Shown here: positions 30,701-43,197 of the stretch, one piece after another
Layout of the letters: the number at the start of each line of letters is the position of its first letter
Numbering within the stretch: the stretch's first letter is position 1
Source of the DNA: Pseudocercospora fijiensis CIRAD86
Lineage: Eukaryota; Ascomycota; Dothideomycetes; Mycosphaerellales; Mycosphaerellaceae
Reading direction: 5' to 3'
DNA: 64,000 nt
Assembly: GCF_000340215.1 (NCBI RefSeq)
Contig: NW_006921534.1
Location: forward strand, 372,001-436,000
Notes under the pieces: model-generated
The model's database searches: none
What the model was told of the DNA's origin: nothing
Seen by the model: only the letters and a program-made list of their open reading frames with translations
Position numbers and translations under genes: made by a program

Positions 30701-33200
30701 TAGTAATAGCATTAAGTCTACGGTAATTAATATATAGGCGTAGGCTACTATCCTTCTTTAGTACGAATAGGATAGGTGCACTAGTAGGACTGTTACTGTA
30801 CCGAATACGACTGTTAGCTAGGTTTTCTTCTAGGTACTTACGCAATATAGCAAGCTCGCGCTTACTAAGGTTATAGAGTAGTCTAAAAGGAACCTCTTTG
30901 CCCTCTATAATATTAATCTTATAATCCGTCTCTTTAAATATAGGCAATGTCGATGCTAGGTAGTGTTTAAACACATTAGTATAGGTCTCTCGAATAGGCT
31001 CCGGTATACGAGCAAGCTAATTAGGGCCTATACTATTAGGGGGTATAGGCTTATCGTTATCGCCTAATAGGTCGACTATTAGGTTAGCTATAGTAGGTAT
31101 TAGGTTGCCGATAAATAGGACCCTAATATCGTTAGGGCACTCGCTAATATCGATATATTTAATATCCTCTTTCCTAGCGATTCTAAATCGCTACTATTAA
31201 AGGCCTAGGTCTATAACTATAGCGTAGTACTTAAGAACAGGGTTGCTAATAACAATATCGGAGGGGAGGCTGTCTATGTCTACTGCGTAGGTAGTAAAGT
31301 TTAGTAGGCGCTTATTGCCGAGGTCGTCCTTTAGGGCTATATAAATATAGTAGGCTCTATAGGTTAAGTGCCGAGCGTTATTAAACTAAGCAAGGGTTAG
31401 TAGGTTGGTCCTAGGCAATTGTCGGAGGTCTAATTGCTTAGCTAGGCGATAATTAATAAGGGCACTAACTAAATTTCCTAGGTCTAGCGTAACCTTAGTT
31501 TTATAATTGTTTCTATATATATCCCCTACGAGATAGGTACGTATAATAGCTAGTACAATGTCGATAGTCTTACGCCGTACAAGGCTAACAGTTAGTGCGG
31601 CGCTTATTCTTTTTTCGACTAATTAGAAGGTTAGCCTATAGGGGTAGCGTTAGCTACTAAGAGATGCTTTCGGTACTTAGCGGCAGTACGGTCGACTCGG
31701 GCCTAATCCCTAGGTTTGTCGCATTAGCCTAGCAGATAGCTAGTGCTATCGCAATTAAAGCACTTTAATCTAGTTAGGAGGTTGCTATAGCTGCTATTAG
31801 TCGAGCGGTTAGCGTTATAAGGATACGAGCCCCTTCTACGGCCCCTATTACGGCCTCCTTTATATAGCCGTCGGCTACGACCTCTTCTACGGTCGTTACT
31901 ATTCCTATTATTAGCACTATTGTTTTAGGTAGAACCTTAGTTTCCTCCTCGGCCTCGGTTGCTACGGTTAGTACTAGCTAGTCGGATCCTCGATTCTAGT
32001 CGTTGCTAGAGCTAAACAGCTCGTTCGGCTGTTTCTACTTTGACTATAAATTAAATACGTATTAGATTAGCCTGTTCGAACACACGGCGGCGGTCTAATT
32101 TAAGGATAAGCTTCTACCTAAGTTTTAGGCGTATCTTAGAGATCTATATAGAATTAGTCTTAGCCGGAAGATCGTCCTCGAGGGTCTTTAAATAGGCCTT
32201 AAATAAACGAGCCGATTAATTAGTCTTTTGTTTAGCCTAAAGGTACTAGTCCTAAGCGTATTATTGCCTTAGTATAGGGTTTCTAAGGGTGTCTAGTATA
32301 ATGGTTTTGTAGGTTTGCTACTAAACAGCGGTCTAATTAGTAAGGGAGTTAAAGTAGTTATCCTAGGTACGCTTTAGGTCTCTATTAATATATTGTATAG
32401 CATAGACGACTAGCGAATAGTCGTCTAGTAGGGCCCTTAGTATATTCCGCTAGTTCAATTCACAATTACGTATATAATCATTATACTACTTGCGGCTAGA
32501 GCTATTAAATACGGTACAGTCTTTAAGCTTAGCATCCTTCTTTTAAATAGAAGGTCCTACTACTAGTTCTAGTCTAGTAGTAGTTGTTAGGGCTTCCTAT
32601 AGGCGGCGAATCTCGAGGAGGTTATCCTTTAGCTATTATTCTTAACGTAGGGCAGTAAGCCTGTTTTAGGTAGCTTCTTAGAGTCTCCCTACTAGTTAGG
32701 GGCTAAAGGCTAGTTAGCTATATCGACGGTTAATAATATTGTTAAGAATGTCGTCGATAGGCAATTCTAGGTCGTTACCTAGAATTATAGGTTCTTTAGT
32801 AGGCTTAGTAGTAGGCCCTTTAGTAGGAGGCACTTTAGTAGGAGCTTTAGTAGGCACTTTAGTAGGCACTATACTACTAGCGTTGTTATTGCTAGCGCTG
32901 CTAGCGGCAGCACGGTTATTGTTGCTTCGTAATAAGCCGGCTATTATAATAGGGGGTAACGCTAATAATGTATTATTAGCCCCTAAGATACGGATATAGC
33001 GGAATTAGTAGATATTAGTCTAGTACGATTAACTTAGTATAATAGGCTGTATAGAAGGCCTTGCTTAATAATTAGTACGGTTGTTTCGATAGAATAGTAC
33101 GTATAGGTCCCGTTCTTCGGGCGTAATATAGTTAGATTAGTCTTGTTCGTAGCTATACCGCTAAAAGCTTGAAATAAGAACTATCTAGCTACTGCCCTTA
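27780..33200 (-). pseudogene. gypsy 1 gag-pol remnant
   Basis: Minus-strand positions on the window: zinc knuckle about 31715-31770 (CFNCDSTS..C), protease about 31440-31490 (DLGNLVSALI), RT 30170-30990 with an unbroken 133-codon stretch at 30573-30974 ([17 protein letters not shown]), and the RT active site VYLDN at about 30415-30450, with Asn where active copies have Asp. RNase H follows at 29560-29990, integrase at 28380-29130 and a chromodomain near 27780-27890 (EYLLR..GYSPK). Stops are TAG and TAA at former Gln or Trp codons. The chromodomain places the family among chromoviruses, which target heterochromatin marks. Confidence 0.85.
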
Positions 33201-33208
33201 AAGGGTAG

Positions 33209-33218
33209 ATCGAATACT
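33209..33218 (-). promoter_or_regulatory. gypsy 1 candidate self-priming site
   Basis: The minus strand reads AGTATTCGAT right at the 5' LTR edge. The exact complement occurs within the LTR (33270-33279 on the plus strand reads AGTATTCGAT). This is the arrangement of Tf1/sushi elements, whose RNA 5' end folds back as primer. Confidence 0.55.
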
Positions 33219-33416
33219 ATATAATAAGGGTTATGTTAGCAGGTAGATAGGGTAGTAGTAAATTAGTATAGTATTCGATAAGGATCTAGGAAGAGAGGGA
33301 GGAAGGTAGGAGAGTTGGCCTAACGCTAAGCGCTAAGCCCTGCCTAAGGTATCAAGACCCTAGCTTTACTCGGCCTAGTTACATACTAATTACGTATAGC
33401 CTCTTTAGCCCTAACA
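33218..33416 (-). repeat. gypsy 1 5' LTR
   Basis: 199 bp, ends CCCTAACA in plus orientation, followed by the TTTTC duplication. It has two extra bases (TA) at the primer-side edge relative to the 3' LTR. Confidence 0.88.
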
Positions 33417-33421
33417 TTTTC

Positions 33422-34326
33422 CGCCTTAGTAAAATATACGATAATTAGACTTTCGATCTCTTCGGTCTAGTTCTAGCCTTTCTAATATCTAAGATCTCTA
33501 TAATGCTTCCGAGCGGTAACCGTCTATTAATAGCCTAATTAGTACTAGTTGCGTCCTAGATATTATAGAGTCTATATATAGTATCTTTAGTCGCAAATCT
33601 TAGTATAGTATAACTAACGTACCGACTTAGGCAAGTTAGGGGTTCGTAACCCCTAGCTAATTCTAAGTAGTTAACGTTCTAACTAATCCGTTATATAGCT
33701 AGTATAGCTAAGAAATTTCCGCTATAGTTCCTACTTAGTAACTATATAATAATAAAGTAGTTAGAAAGCACGGGCGAAGTTATATAATTATTCTCTTCTT
33801 ACCTAGAATCGTAGACTAATAACTAGCGTTAGATAGCTATAAGTCTCGTCGATACTAATATATAATTTGCCTAGTAAATCGGCGAAATATTAAGGCATAT
33901 ATCCTATATTAATAATTATAGTACTCTTAGTCGAAGAACGAATAGGCTAAATATATATAAGGTAATATACGTAGAATTCTCCCCGACCTTTCTAACTCGT
34001 AATAGACGCTTATCCTTATCTACTAGAAAATACTCGAATTCTATAAGGTCGCTTTCGAGATTCTAAAGATTAGAGATATTAAACTTATATTAACGATAGC
34101 CTAGGAGAAGGATCGCTTACTAGGGATTATCTAAGATTTCCTTAAATATACTAGTATCCTTAAGGATATTATCTAGACTGCTATTTTAGAAATCTCTATA
34201 GATATTAGAGATATCCTTTAGGAATAGTAAAGTAAGTTTAACTGCTTCCTCGGTAAATCGCTACTAATACGCCTAGTCTTAGACTAGTTTAGAAGAGAGT
34301 ACGCGAACTTCTAAAGTTAATACTAC
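33422..34326 (+). pseudogene. NACHT/STAND gene, piece 2, RIP-mutated
   Basis: Continues the frame of piece 1 for about 300 codons, interrupted only by TAA and TAG. Readable stretches include SLRSSSSLSNI, DLYNASER, KILEFYKVAFEIL and SLLIRLVLD. The KILEFYKVAFEIL helix resembles the region that precedes NACHT in fungal STAND proteins. Piece 2 ends in the ACTAC duplication (34322-34326) at the second gypsy and resumes in frame at 42945. Confidence 0.75.
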
Positions 34327-34517
34327 TGTTAGAGGCTATACGTGATTGGCATGTAACTAGCTCGAGTGAAGCTAGGGTCTTAGTGCCTTAGGCAGGGCTT
34401 GGCGCTTAGCGTTAGGCTAACTAGCCTGCCTTCCTCCTTCTCCTCCTAGTTCTCTATCGAATACTACTTGTACCTACCACTACCCTATCTACCTGCTAAT
34501 ATAACCCTTCTTATACA
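34327..34517 (+). repeat. gypsy 2 5' LTR
   Basis: 191 bp, TGTTAG...TTATACA, followed at once by GTATTCGATC (primer site). The complementary ATCGAATACT lies inside the LTR at 34456-34465. Confidence 0.9.
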
Positions 34518-34526
34518 GTATTCGAT
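34517..34526 (+). promoter_or_regulatory. gypsy 2 candidate self-priming site
   Basis: AGTATTCGAT starts on the last LTR base. It is a perfect 10 bp complement of 34456-34465, as in Tf1-type self-primed elements. Confidence 0.55.
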
Positions 34527-37500
34527 CTACCCTTTAAAGGCAGTAGCTAGATAGTTCTTATTTTAAGCTTTTAGCGGTATAGCTACGAACAAGACTAATC
34601 TAACTATATTGCGCCCGAAGAACGGGACCTATACGTACTATTCTATCGAAACAACCGTACTAATCATTAAGCAAGGCCTTCTATACGGCCTATTATACTA
34701 AGTTAATCGCACTAAGCCGATATCTACTAATTCCGCTACATCCGTATCTTAGGGGCCGATAATACATTATTAGTGTTATCCCCTATTACAATAGCCGGTT
34801 TATTACGAAACAACAACCGTACTGCCGCTAGCAGCGCTAGCAATAACAACACTAGTAGCACAGTGCCTACTAAAGTGCCTACTAAAGTACCTACTAAAGT
34901 GCCTCCTACTAAAGAGCCTGCCGGAGAGCCTGCTAAAGAACCTATAGTTCTAGGTAACGACCTAGAATTGTCTATCGACGACATTATTAACAATATTGTT
35001 AACCGTCGATATAGCTAACTAGCCTTCGGTCCCTAACTAGTAGCGAGACTTTAAGGAGCTACTTAAAACAGGCTTACCGCCTTGCGCTAAGAACAATAGC
35101 TAAAGGATAATCTCCTCGAAATTCGTCGCCTATAGGAAGCCCTAACAACTAACACTAAGCCGATAATAGGGCCTTCCTTACTAGCAGTCCTAATTTAAAA
35201 GAAGGATACTAAGCTTAAAGACTATACCGTGTTTAATAGCTCTAGCCGGAAGCAGTACAACGACTACATTCGTAACTGTAAGCTTAACTAGCGCAACGCA
35301 CTAAGAGCGCTACTAGACGACTATTCCTTAGTCGTATACGCTATGTAGTATATTAATAGCGACCTAAAGCATACATAGGATAACTATTTTGACTCCCTTA
35401 ATAACTAGACTACTGTTTAGTAGCAGACCTATAAAACCATTATGCTAGACACCCTTAGAAACCCTATACTAAGGCAACAATACGCTTAGGACTAGTACCT
35501 TCGAGCTAAACAAAAGACTAATTAATCGGCTCGCTTATTTAAGGCCTATTTAAAGACCCTTAAAGACGACCTCCCGACTAAAACTAATTCTATCTAGATC
35601 TCCGAAATACGCCCTAAATTGAGATAGGAATTGGTCCTTGAATTGGACCGCCGCCGTGTGTTTAAGCAGGCTAATCTTATACGCATTTAATTTATAGTCG
35701 AAGTGGAAACAGCTAAACGAGCTGTCTAGCTTTAGTAACGACTAGAATCTAAGATACGGCTAGCCGCTAACAACCGCGGCCGCGGTAGAAACTAAGGAGG
35801 AAGTACTCCCTAAACGAACACTGCTAACAATAGAAACAGCAACGACTACTAACGTAGAAGAGGTAGGGGCCGATACCGCGGTAGAAACCCCTAGCGAGGA
35901 AGAGGGCAAGGAAGGGGCTTATTTCTATTTACCCCTAATCGTTCCTCTAATTCTAGCGCTAATCCGAGTAGATATAGCAATAATCTCCTAACCGGGTTAA
36001 AGTGCTTTAACTATAACAGCACTACTTATTTACTAGGCTAATGTAATAGACCTCGAGACTAGGCCCGAGTCGACCGTGCTACCGCTAAGCACTAAAAGCA
36101 CCTCTTAGTAGCTAACGCTACCCCTATAGGCTAACCTTCGAAAAAAGAATAAGCGCCGCACTAACTGTTAGCCTTATACGGCGTAAGACTATCGACATTG
36201 TACTAGCTATTACACGTACCTATCTTATATCTAGGCGCGACACTAACTATAAGGCAAAGGTTATACTAGACCCCGGAAATTCAGTTAGCGCCCTTATTAA
36301 CTATCGCTTAGCTAAGTAATTAGACCTCCGACAATTGCCTAGGACTAATATACTAGTCCTTGCTTGGTTTAATAACGCTCGGCACTTAACCTATAGGGCC
36401 TACTATGTTCCTATAGTTCTAAAAGACGACCTCGGAAATGAACGCCTACTAAACTTTACTACCTACGCGATAGACATAGACAGCCTCCTATCCGACATTG
36501 TTATTAGTAACCCTGTTCTTAAGTGCTATACTATAGTTATAGACTTAGGTAGTTAATAATAGCGATTTAGAATCGCTAGAAAAGAGGACATTAAACACAT
36601 CGATATTAGCGAGTATCCTAATAATATTAGGGTCCTGTTTATTAGCAACCTAACACCTGCCTTAGCTAATCCGATAGCTAATCTTCTCGGTAGAGATAAC
36701 GATAAACTTGTACCCCCTAATAGTATAGACCCTAATTAGCTCTCTCGTATACTAGTGCCTATTCGAGAAACCTACATTAATGTATTTAAACACTACCTAG
36801 CATCGACATTGCCTATATTTAAGGAGACGGATTATAAGATTGATATTATAGAGGGCAAAGAGGTTCCTTTTAGCCCCCTCTACAACCTTAGTAAGCGAGA
36901 GCTTGCTATATTACGTAAGTACCTAGAGGAAAATCTAGCTAATAGCCGCATTCGGTATAGTAACAGCCCTGCTAGCGCCCCTATCCTATTTGTACTAAAG
37001 AAGGATAGTAGCCTACGCCTATGTGTTAATTACCGTAGACTTAATGCTATTACTATTAAAGACCGCTATCTACTTCCGCTTATTAATAAGACTCTCGATC
37101 GCCTTTCTAGTACCTACTATTACACTATATTAGACATTAAGGACGCCTATTACCGCATCTGCATTCGCAAGGGCGATAAATAGAAGACAGCCTTTCGCAC
37201 TCGTTATAGCTATTTTAAGTACTTAGTTATACTATTTAGGCTAGCTAATGCCCCTACTATATTCTAGTCCTATATTAATCGGGCCCTATTAGGCCTATTA
37301 GATTACCTCTGTGTGGTTTACCTAGATAATATCCTAGTTTATATACACTTACCTAACATTGCGGAGTACTAGGCTACAGTCCGCAAGGTGCTCGATCGTC
37401 TAAGAACCTATAGCTTGTATTACAAGCCTTCTAAATGCACCTTTGCTGCTAAAGAGGTGTTATTCCTTAGCTTTCTTATATTAACTAAGGGTGTTAAGGC

Positions 37501-38911
37501 TGATCCTAATCGGATTAAAACCATTACTAAATAGCCTATTCCTACGTTAATTAAGGAACTATAGTCGTTCCTCGGCTTCGCTAATTTCTATCGTCGCTTT
37601 ATTAAGGGCTATTTACGGCATGTAATGCCCCTAACTAAGCTTACTAAAACCAAGGCTAACCTAACTAGAGAGTTTAGATAGACTAACAGAGTACAAGCCG
37701 CTTTTAATGGTTTGAAGTAGCGCTTTACTAAAGTCCCCTTATTATACTATTTCGTACTAAATAGGCAGATCCGTATTAAGACTAACGCCTTACAGTTTGC
37801 TATATTAGCTATTATGTCACAATAATCGGATAAGGACTGCTATTAGCACCCGATTGCCTTCTTCTCGAGGAAGATAATTAATACTAAGCGTCGCTACGAG
37901 ACCTACGAACAAGAGCTACTAGCTATTATCGAGGCCTTTAAGCATTAGAGGCACTACCTCGATAGGGCTTAATATACAATACAGGTCTATATAGACTATA
38001 ACAACCTCCGTAGCATTACTAAGGTTACTAGGGTTATAGGTCGACAGGCTAGATAGGCCGTCTACCTCGCCGGATTCGATTTTAATATATTATATCGGCT
38101 AGGCGTAAGTAACCCTACTAATAGCCTATCGAGGCGACCTAATTATAATAGCGAGACTTAGCAATCTATTAATTCTTTGTTTCTAACCCTATAGTATAAG
38201 ATTGCTATAGCCTATATTGTTAATAAGTACGCGTAGGATAAGCGGCTTACCGGACTCCGCGACGGCTTAAAGCATATTAATGCTCTTACTATATTAACAG
38301 TGCGTATTAAGGCAAGGGCTAAGGATATAGATAGGAGAAGTTATAATAACTCCCTAGTCGATATCGCTATATATAGTAATAGCGATTAAAGCACTAATAT
38401 AGTTAATCCGGCTGCTAGTGCTATTAGATATATATAATACGTACCTCGTTTAATAGCGAGAGTGCTATTAAATAACCTTGCAAATAGGGATAGTTAATCG
38501 TTTATAGACGAGCTGTTACGTGCTTAGTAGAGGGACGCCTTTGCTACTAAACGTATCGATAGGCTTGTAAGTAGGCGAAAGACTCGATCTAGTAAGAGTA
38601 ACAATTAGTCGATCGATAACAAAGGTTATTTAAAGTTCAAGGGCAGATACTATATCCCCGCTAAACATTCGATCCGATAAGAACTTCTTAAGCGACACTA
38701 TAATAGTAAGCTTGCCGGTTACTATAGTATAGAGAGGTCGTACGACTTCGTTACGAAAACTTTTTTTCCGATCGCGACGATCCTATCGATAGGATCGCTT
38801 AGGATCCTTAGGATCCTTAGGATCCTCGGGATCGCACGTTAAAGATCTTGTCGGATAGGATCGCTCGGGATCGCGGGGCCGCGATCCTATCGACAGGATC
38901 CTCGCGATCGA

Positions 38912-38938
38912 AATTTCGGGACGGGCCGTCCCGAAATT
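38912..38938. repeat. near-perfect hairpin
   Basis: Arms of 13 bp, AATTTCGGGACGG and its complement, separated by one base, within the GATC-rich left subterminal zone. Confidence 0.8.
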
Positions 38939-38984
38939 CGAGGCCTAGGAACGCAAAGGACGCGGGGTAAGTTAGAGCCCGACT

Positions 38985-39478
38985 GCTACTACTCCGTATA
39001 ACGTGTATAAGGAGGACTTCGTAATGCTACCCTCTTCGTTAGCGTAGTAGGAAGGGCCGCTACTAGCTGTTTCCGGTAGACGCTAAACGATTAGTAGTTA
39101 GTTTAGCATTGATTAGAAAGCGGCAACCTCCGCGAACCTCGATAAGCAATACCTCCTACTAGCCTAATTCTACCCTTTTATAGAAGCTCGGAGGTTGCCG
39201 AGCTTGGCTTAGCGGCACTTAGCTGTTCGACTAGGCTTTATACTACCTATTTCTATATTACTACATTCCATTATAATACATTAGTAACAATTATAGAATT
39301 ATAGAACCGGATACTGCGATTATTTTAGTGCAAAAATCAGTATAATCGCATCGCTATAGGGCGCACATTAATTCGATGAAGTATCGATACAAAACGACGA
39401 GGTGCTTACAAATCCGCGCTAACGAAGGGGTGGCATTACGAAGTCCTCCTTACACACGTTACTACTACTACGAGGAGG
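38985..39478. mobile_element. second, inner inverted-repeat element (MITE-like)
   Basis: 38985-39046 and 39418-39478 are inverted copies about 60 bp long. They share AAGGAGGACTTCGTAATG, and both end in TTCGTTAGCG on the inner side. The enclosed 370 bp has no coding frame. Its size and structure fit a miniature inverted-repeat element inserted in the larger one. Confidence 0.65.
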
Positions 39479-42400
39479 TATTTCGGGGTATTGCGCACTA
39501 ATATAGGTCAAATTTAGCGGTTTCGTAGGTTTTTTTTATAAATAAATTTTTTTCGTTAAGGTTTCGTTAAATGCAGCCGATATTTCGTTAAGGTTTCTTT
39601 TAAAAGCCGACGCTTAATAAGCAGAACTTTGAAAAAAAGTATACTCGAAACACTCGAGATTCTTTTCTAGATTCTAGGATAATTACTAGGTATTAAGACT
39701 TCAAAATTTATAATACTCTTATTAGTAGGTAGAACTTTAAGTTCTATTTTTTAAATTTCTAAAAATAGTAAAGTATAACTTAGAAAAGCCAAAATACTAT
39801 ATTGCTTATTTCTGTTCCCTAGCTTTAGTTTCGTAGAAAAACTATAAATTTTATATTTTTTTATAATAATATACTAAAAATAGAGTACCTTTTTACTATA
39901 TTACTAAGCTATAAACCTACTAGAAAAAAAGACAAATTAGAAGCAAAATGTCTAGAAAAGCGATTTTCTTTCCTTTATATCTTTTTATCTAGAAGGTTTA
40001 CGGCTTAGTAATATATGACAAAAATGTTCTATTTTTAGTGTAGTATTAGGCAAAAGTCTAACTTTTATAAGTTACCTATTTATCGTTCTAGGATAGCTTA
40101 GGATCGCTCGGGATCGCTCGGGATCGCTCGCGATCGCTAGGATCGATAGGATCGTCGCGATCGGAAAAGAAGTTTTCGTAACGGAGCTACTATCGCGCAC
40201 ATACTACTAGCTAAATAGTAAGCGGGATATAAAGGACTACGTAGACACGTATGCCGTATATTAACGAGTTAAAGCACCGAAGCACTTACTATTCGGCGAG
40301 TTGTTTTTACTCCCTATTCTAAAGAAGCCATTTATAGAGCTTATAATAGACTTTATTATAGGACTTCCGCCTGCTAAGCGTAGGGGCAGCAAGGACGTGT
40401 ATAATACTATCCTTATTATAGTAGATCGATTTACTAAAGGCGCTCGATATATCCCGGCGCGTAAGGATTAGACTACTATTAATATAGTAGAGGCGCTATA
40501 GACTAACATCTTCTGTACCTATTAGGGAACCCCTAAGGGGATAGTCTCGGATAGGGGCTCGATATTCATATCGCACTATTAGAGCGAAATATACCTATAG
40601 CTAAGACTAAAGCATCGGCTATTAACAGCCTTCTATCTATAGACTAACGGTTAAATAGAGAGGCAGAATGCTACCCTATAGCAGTACCTACGCAGTTATA
40701 TTAACGAGAATCCTAAGGATTGGGTCAATCTCCTATAGCCTACAGAATTCGTATATAACAATAGTGTATACTTATTAACTAAGGTTTCACTATATATAGC
40801 TATAATAGGTTAAAACGCCGCGTTGCTACAAGATCCATTTACCTCGCTCGAGGCCGAGCGTAAGGAAAGGGAAGCGCGTTAAGTACTAGAGACACTAGCG
40901 GCAATAGAACGTATCTAGAAGATGCGAGAAATCTATACTAAGATAGCTAAGAAGTTGATAAAGGCTTAAGAATACTAAAAGGCCTACTACGATAAGCGTT
41001 ATATACTAATAACCTTTAAACAAGGCGATATAGTTATGCTTAGCACTAAGAACCTCCGCATCCGTAAACACCTATCGCCTAATAGTAAAACAAGGCCTAA
41101 GCTCGCACTAAGATACATTAGCCTATTTCGCATCCGAGAACCGAAAGGTAATAGCTAGGCCTACTAGTTATAGCTTCTACCCTATTATACTATCTATAAT
41201 ACCTTCTATATCTCCCTCCTTAAACTATACTACTAGCGCGAAGGCGATAAAGCGCCTACTAAGTTAGAAGAAGTCTTAGCTAATAGTAAAGAGCTGTAGT
41301 CTATAGAACGTATCCTAAAGCATTAGACTAGGCAGGGCAAGAAGGAGTACCTATTAAGATAGTAGGGCTATTTACCTAAATAGGACTTATAGGAAGCTAA
41401 AGCCTCTTTTAAAGACATAACTAAGTTGTTAGATAAGTATTAGACTAGCGTAAAGAACACAAAGAAGGCTAAGAGCTTATAATGCCTATAATGTTACTAC
41501 TAAGCCTAGGAACAATACTACCCCTAGGGTGCTATTAGCTAACTAATTAGAGGCAAGCAATTGTTAGCAATAAAGGACAATAAGACTACACTACTATAGT
41601 AAACGCGCACCGAGTGTTAATATACGCGCTATAATGCGTTAACTAATCGCCTACTCTTTTAAGGACTCTACCTCTTTACTAACGCGCCCTATAGGTCCCC
41701 CTCTTGTTCCCTTATTCTGTCGAGGCCTAAGGCCTAGGCGGTCGATAGAGGCGGCGCGCGCGCGTAGGCGAATAATGTTAGTAATAATAATAATAACGAC
41801 GGCGCGGCCGGCGCGGCTACTATGTTAGTAACGGTATTACAGAGTGTATTATTAGTTAAAGAAGGAGATTAGAAGCGAGGTAAAGTTAGCGCTAAGACGA
41901 CTAGCGCCGCTATTATTAACATTACTTACTGTTGTCGCTATACTTACGAAGACAACCTTACCTATACTACGGCCTAAGGCCGGAAGCGCGCTATACTAAT
42001 TAAGTCAAAAGAATAGCTGTATTAAAGGTTTAATCAAAACTTTGAGGCTAAGTCAAAACTTTAAGCCGCTTAAAAGATTAAGCGACTAATGGACTAACTA
42101 AGGGCAAAAACTATAGAGCTAAGCTAGCCGGGGTCGATCTTGCGGATAATAGGTTACTCCTCGATCTATCTAACCCTTTAAGCGAGGCGAACCTCTACTA
42201 CTACACTTATAATAGCCTTTACCTATAGAAACTAGACGAGCTGTGTTTTTTAAAAGATAAGATAAGATTAACAATTAAAGGCTACTAAACCTAACTAATT
42301 AGGGCTAGCGAAACTACGAACAATAATAGCTCTCGTAATAATAAGAACAAACCCTCGGAAGCGGACAACCCTCGGAAGCGGATATAGCTAGGTCTTTTAA

Positions 42401-42750
42401 GAGTAGACGCAAAGAACTCGGTACGACATTACTTAGAGCGGAGGCAGTGCTGCAATACCCCGTATACCTACCTATTATAGTAGGGAAGGTACGCTCGTAT
42501 TATAATTAGTCGATAGTCCTTAATTCTTGTAGCCTTATACCCCTTTACTTTATTATATATAAGGATAGCGTAGTTAGAGTTAGACATTGTATTATGTTAG
42601 AGGTAAGGTTTGATATAGTTACATAATCAGGTAGTTAAGTGTTTAATTTAGCGCAAGCTAAGTAGCTTATTAGACTTGCTAAGTTATCGGCAATAGAGGT
42701 CGTAGAACATAGATAGGCTACGAGGGCGCGGCCTTTAGAAGGGAAGCGTG

Positions 42751-42939
42751 TATTAGAGGCTATACGTAATTAGTATATAACTAGCTCGAGTAAAGCTAGG
42801 GTCTTAGTGCCTTAGGTAGGGCTTGGCGCTTAGCGTTAGGCTAACTAGCCTACCTTCCTCCTTCTCCTCCTAGTTCTCTATCGAATACTACTTGTACCTA
42901 CTACTACCCTATCTACCTACTAATATAACCCTTCTTACA
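42751..42939 (+). repeat. gypsy 2 3' LTR
   Basis: 189 bp, start mutated to TATTAG, end CTTACA. It is two bases shorter at the right edge than the 5' LTR (TTACA against TTATACA) and is followed by ACTAC. Confidence 0.9.
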
Positions 42940-42944
42940 ACTAC

Positions 42945-43197
42945 GTAGAGATACACGAGATTCTTAATTCGGATTACGCTAAAGAGTCTTTATTAAAAAC
43001 GATTTAGCGATCTCTAAGCGATCTAGCCTACGATTTCCTTTTAAACAAGCGCTAATACCTAGAATAGATAGGCCGAACTAGAGCCTAATAATTGTTAATT
43101 ATAGGAGATATCGGCTTTAGGAAATCTATTCTTATAGCATTTTTAATAGATAAACTAAGGCTTAGAAACTAACATCTACTACTATAGCCTAAATTGT
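42945..43197 (+). pseudogene. NACHT/STAND gene, piece 3 with Walker A, RIP-mutated
   Basis: Continues the frame of piece 2: VEIHEILNSDYAKESLLKTI, then SLSDLAYDFLLNKR, then LLIIGDIGFRKSIL. The last is a damaged P-loop: Ile and Arg stand where RIP-type changes would turn Thr and Gly codons (ACC to ATC, GGG to AGG), and Lys-Ser is kept. AFLIDKLR follows, as in NACHT ATPases. The piece stops at the third gypsy. Confidence 0.75.

Larger units (their letters stand above)
26370..33416 (-). mobile_element. Ty3/gypsy chromovirus copy 1, RIP-inactivated
   Basis: 7047 bp on the minus strand, so the 5' LTR is on the right. LTRs: 26370-26573 (204 bp, small internal insertion) and 33218-33416 (199 bp). 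Target duplication TTTTC lies at 26365-26369 and 33417-33421. It is inserted in the coding sequence of a NACHT gene. The internal order on the minus strand is gag, protease, RT, RNase H, integrase, chromodomain, followed by a 1.2 kb 3' region before the 3' LTR. Copies 2, 3 and 4 belong to the same family. Confidence 0.92.
38746..40186. mobile_element. inverted-repeat element nested in gypsy 2 (class unknown)
   Basis: About 1440 bp splits the gypsy integrase between CGTACGA and GCTACTATC, which are contiguous in copies 1 and 4. The ends are inverted repeats: left CTTCGTTACGAAAAC, right (complement) CTCCGTTACGAAAAC, and similarity continues about 45 bp through CCGATCGCGACGATCC. Subterminal zones carry many GGATCG/GATCC repeats (38775-38900 and 40085-40160). 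No reading frame or transposase motif survives, so it may be non-autonomous. A clear target duplication is not visible; a 2 bp GA is possible. Confidence 0.8.
34560..41450 (+). pseudogene. gypsy 2 gag-pol remnant
   Basis: Gag about 34560-36130 with a zinc knuckle near 36001-36050 (CFNYNSTT, one Cys now Tyr); protease about 36270-36320 (DPGNSVSALINYRLAK); RT 36755-37420 with an unbroken 142-codon stretch (36755-37183) and YLDN at 37315-37340; RNase H about 37760-38000; integrase split by the nested element (38640-38745 and 40187-40900, keeping TNG then IERQNA); chromodomain about 41330-41440. TAG and TAA stops throughout. Confidence 0.85.
34327..42939 (+). mobile_element. Ty3/gypsy chromovirus copy 2 (inverted to the others), with nested insertion
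   Basis: 8613 bp on the plus strand; LTRs at 34327-34517 and 42751-42939. Target duplication ACTAC lies at 34322-34326 and 42940-42944. Without the 1.44 kb insertion at 38746-40186 it would be about 7.17 kb, matching copies 1 and 3. It shares the copy 1 family but runs in the opposite direction, so the cluster forms large inverted repeats, a good substrate for RIP and for rearrangement. Confidence 0.92.

Noticed and set aside
32739..32999. Val/Leu/Gly-rich plus-strand frames (also near 49576 and 34773) that look like membrane proteins
   Set aside because: They sit in gypsy gag DNA, arise from a TAAAGTGCC-type repeat and are antisense or out of frame to the element.
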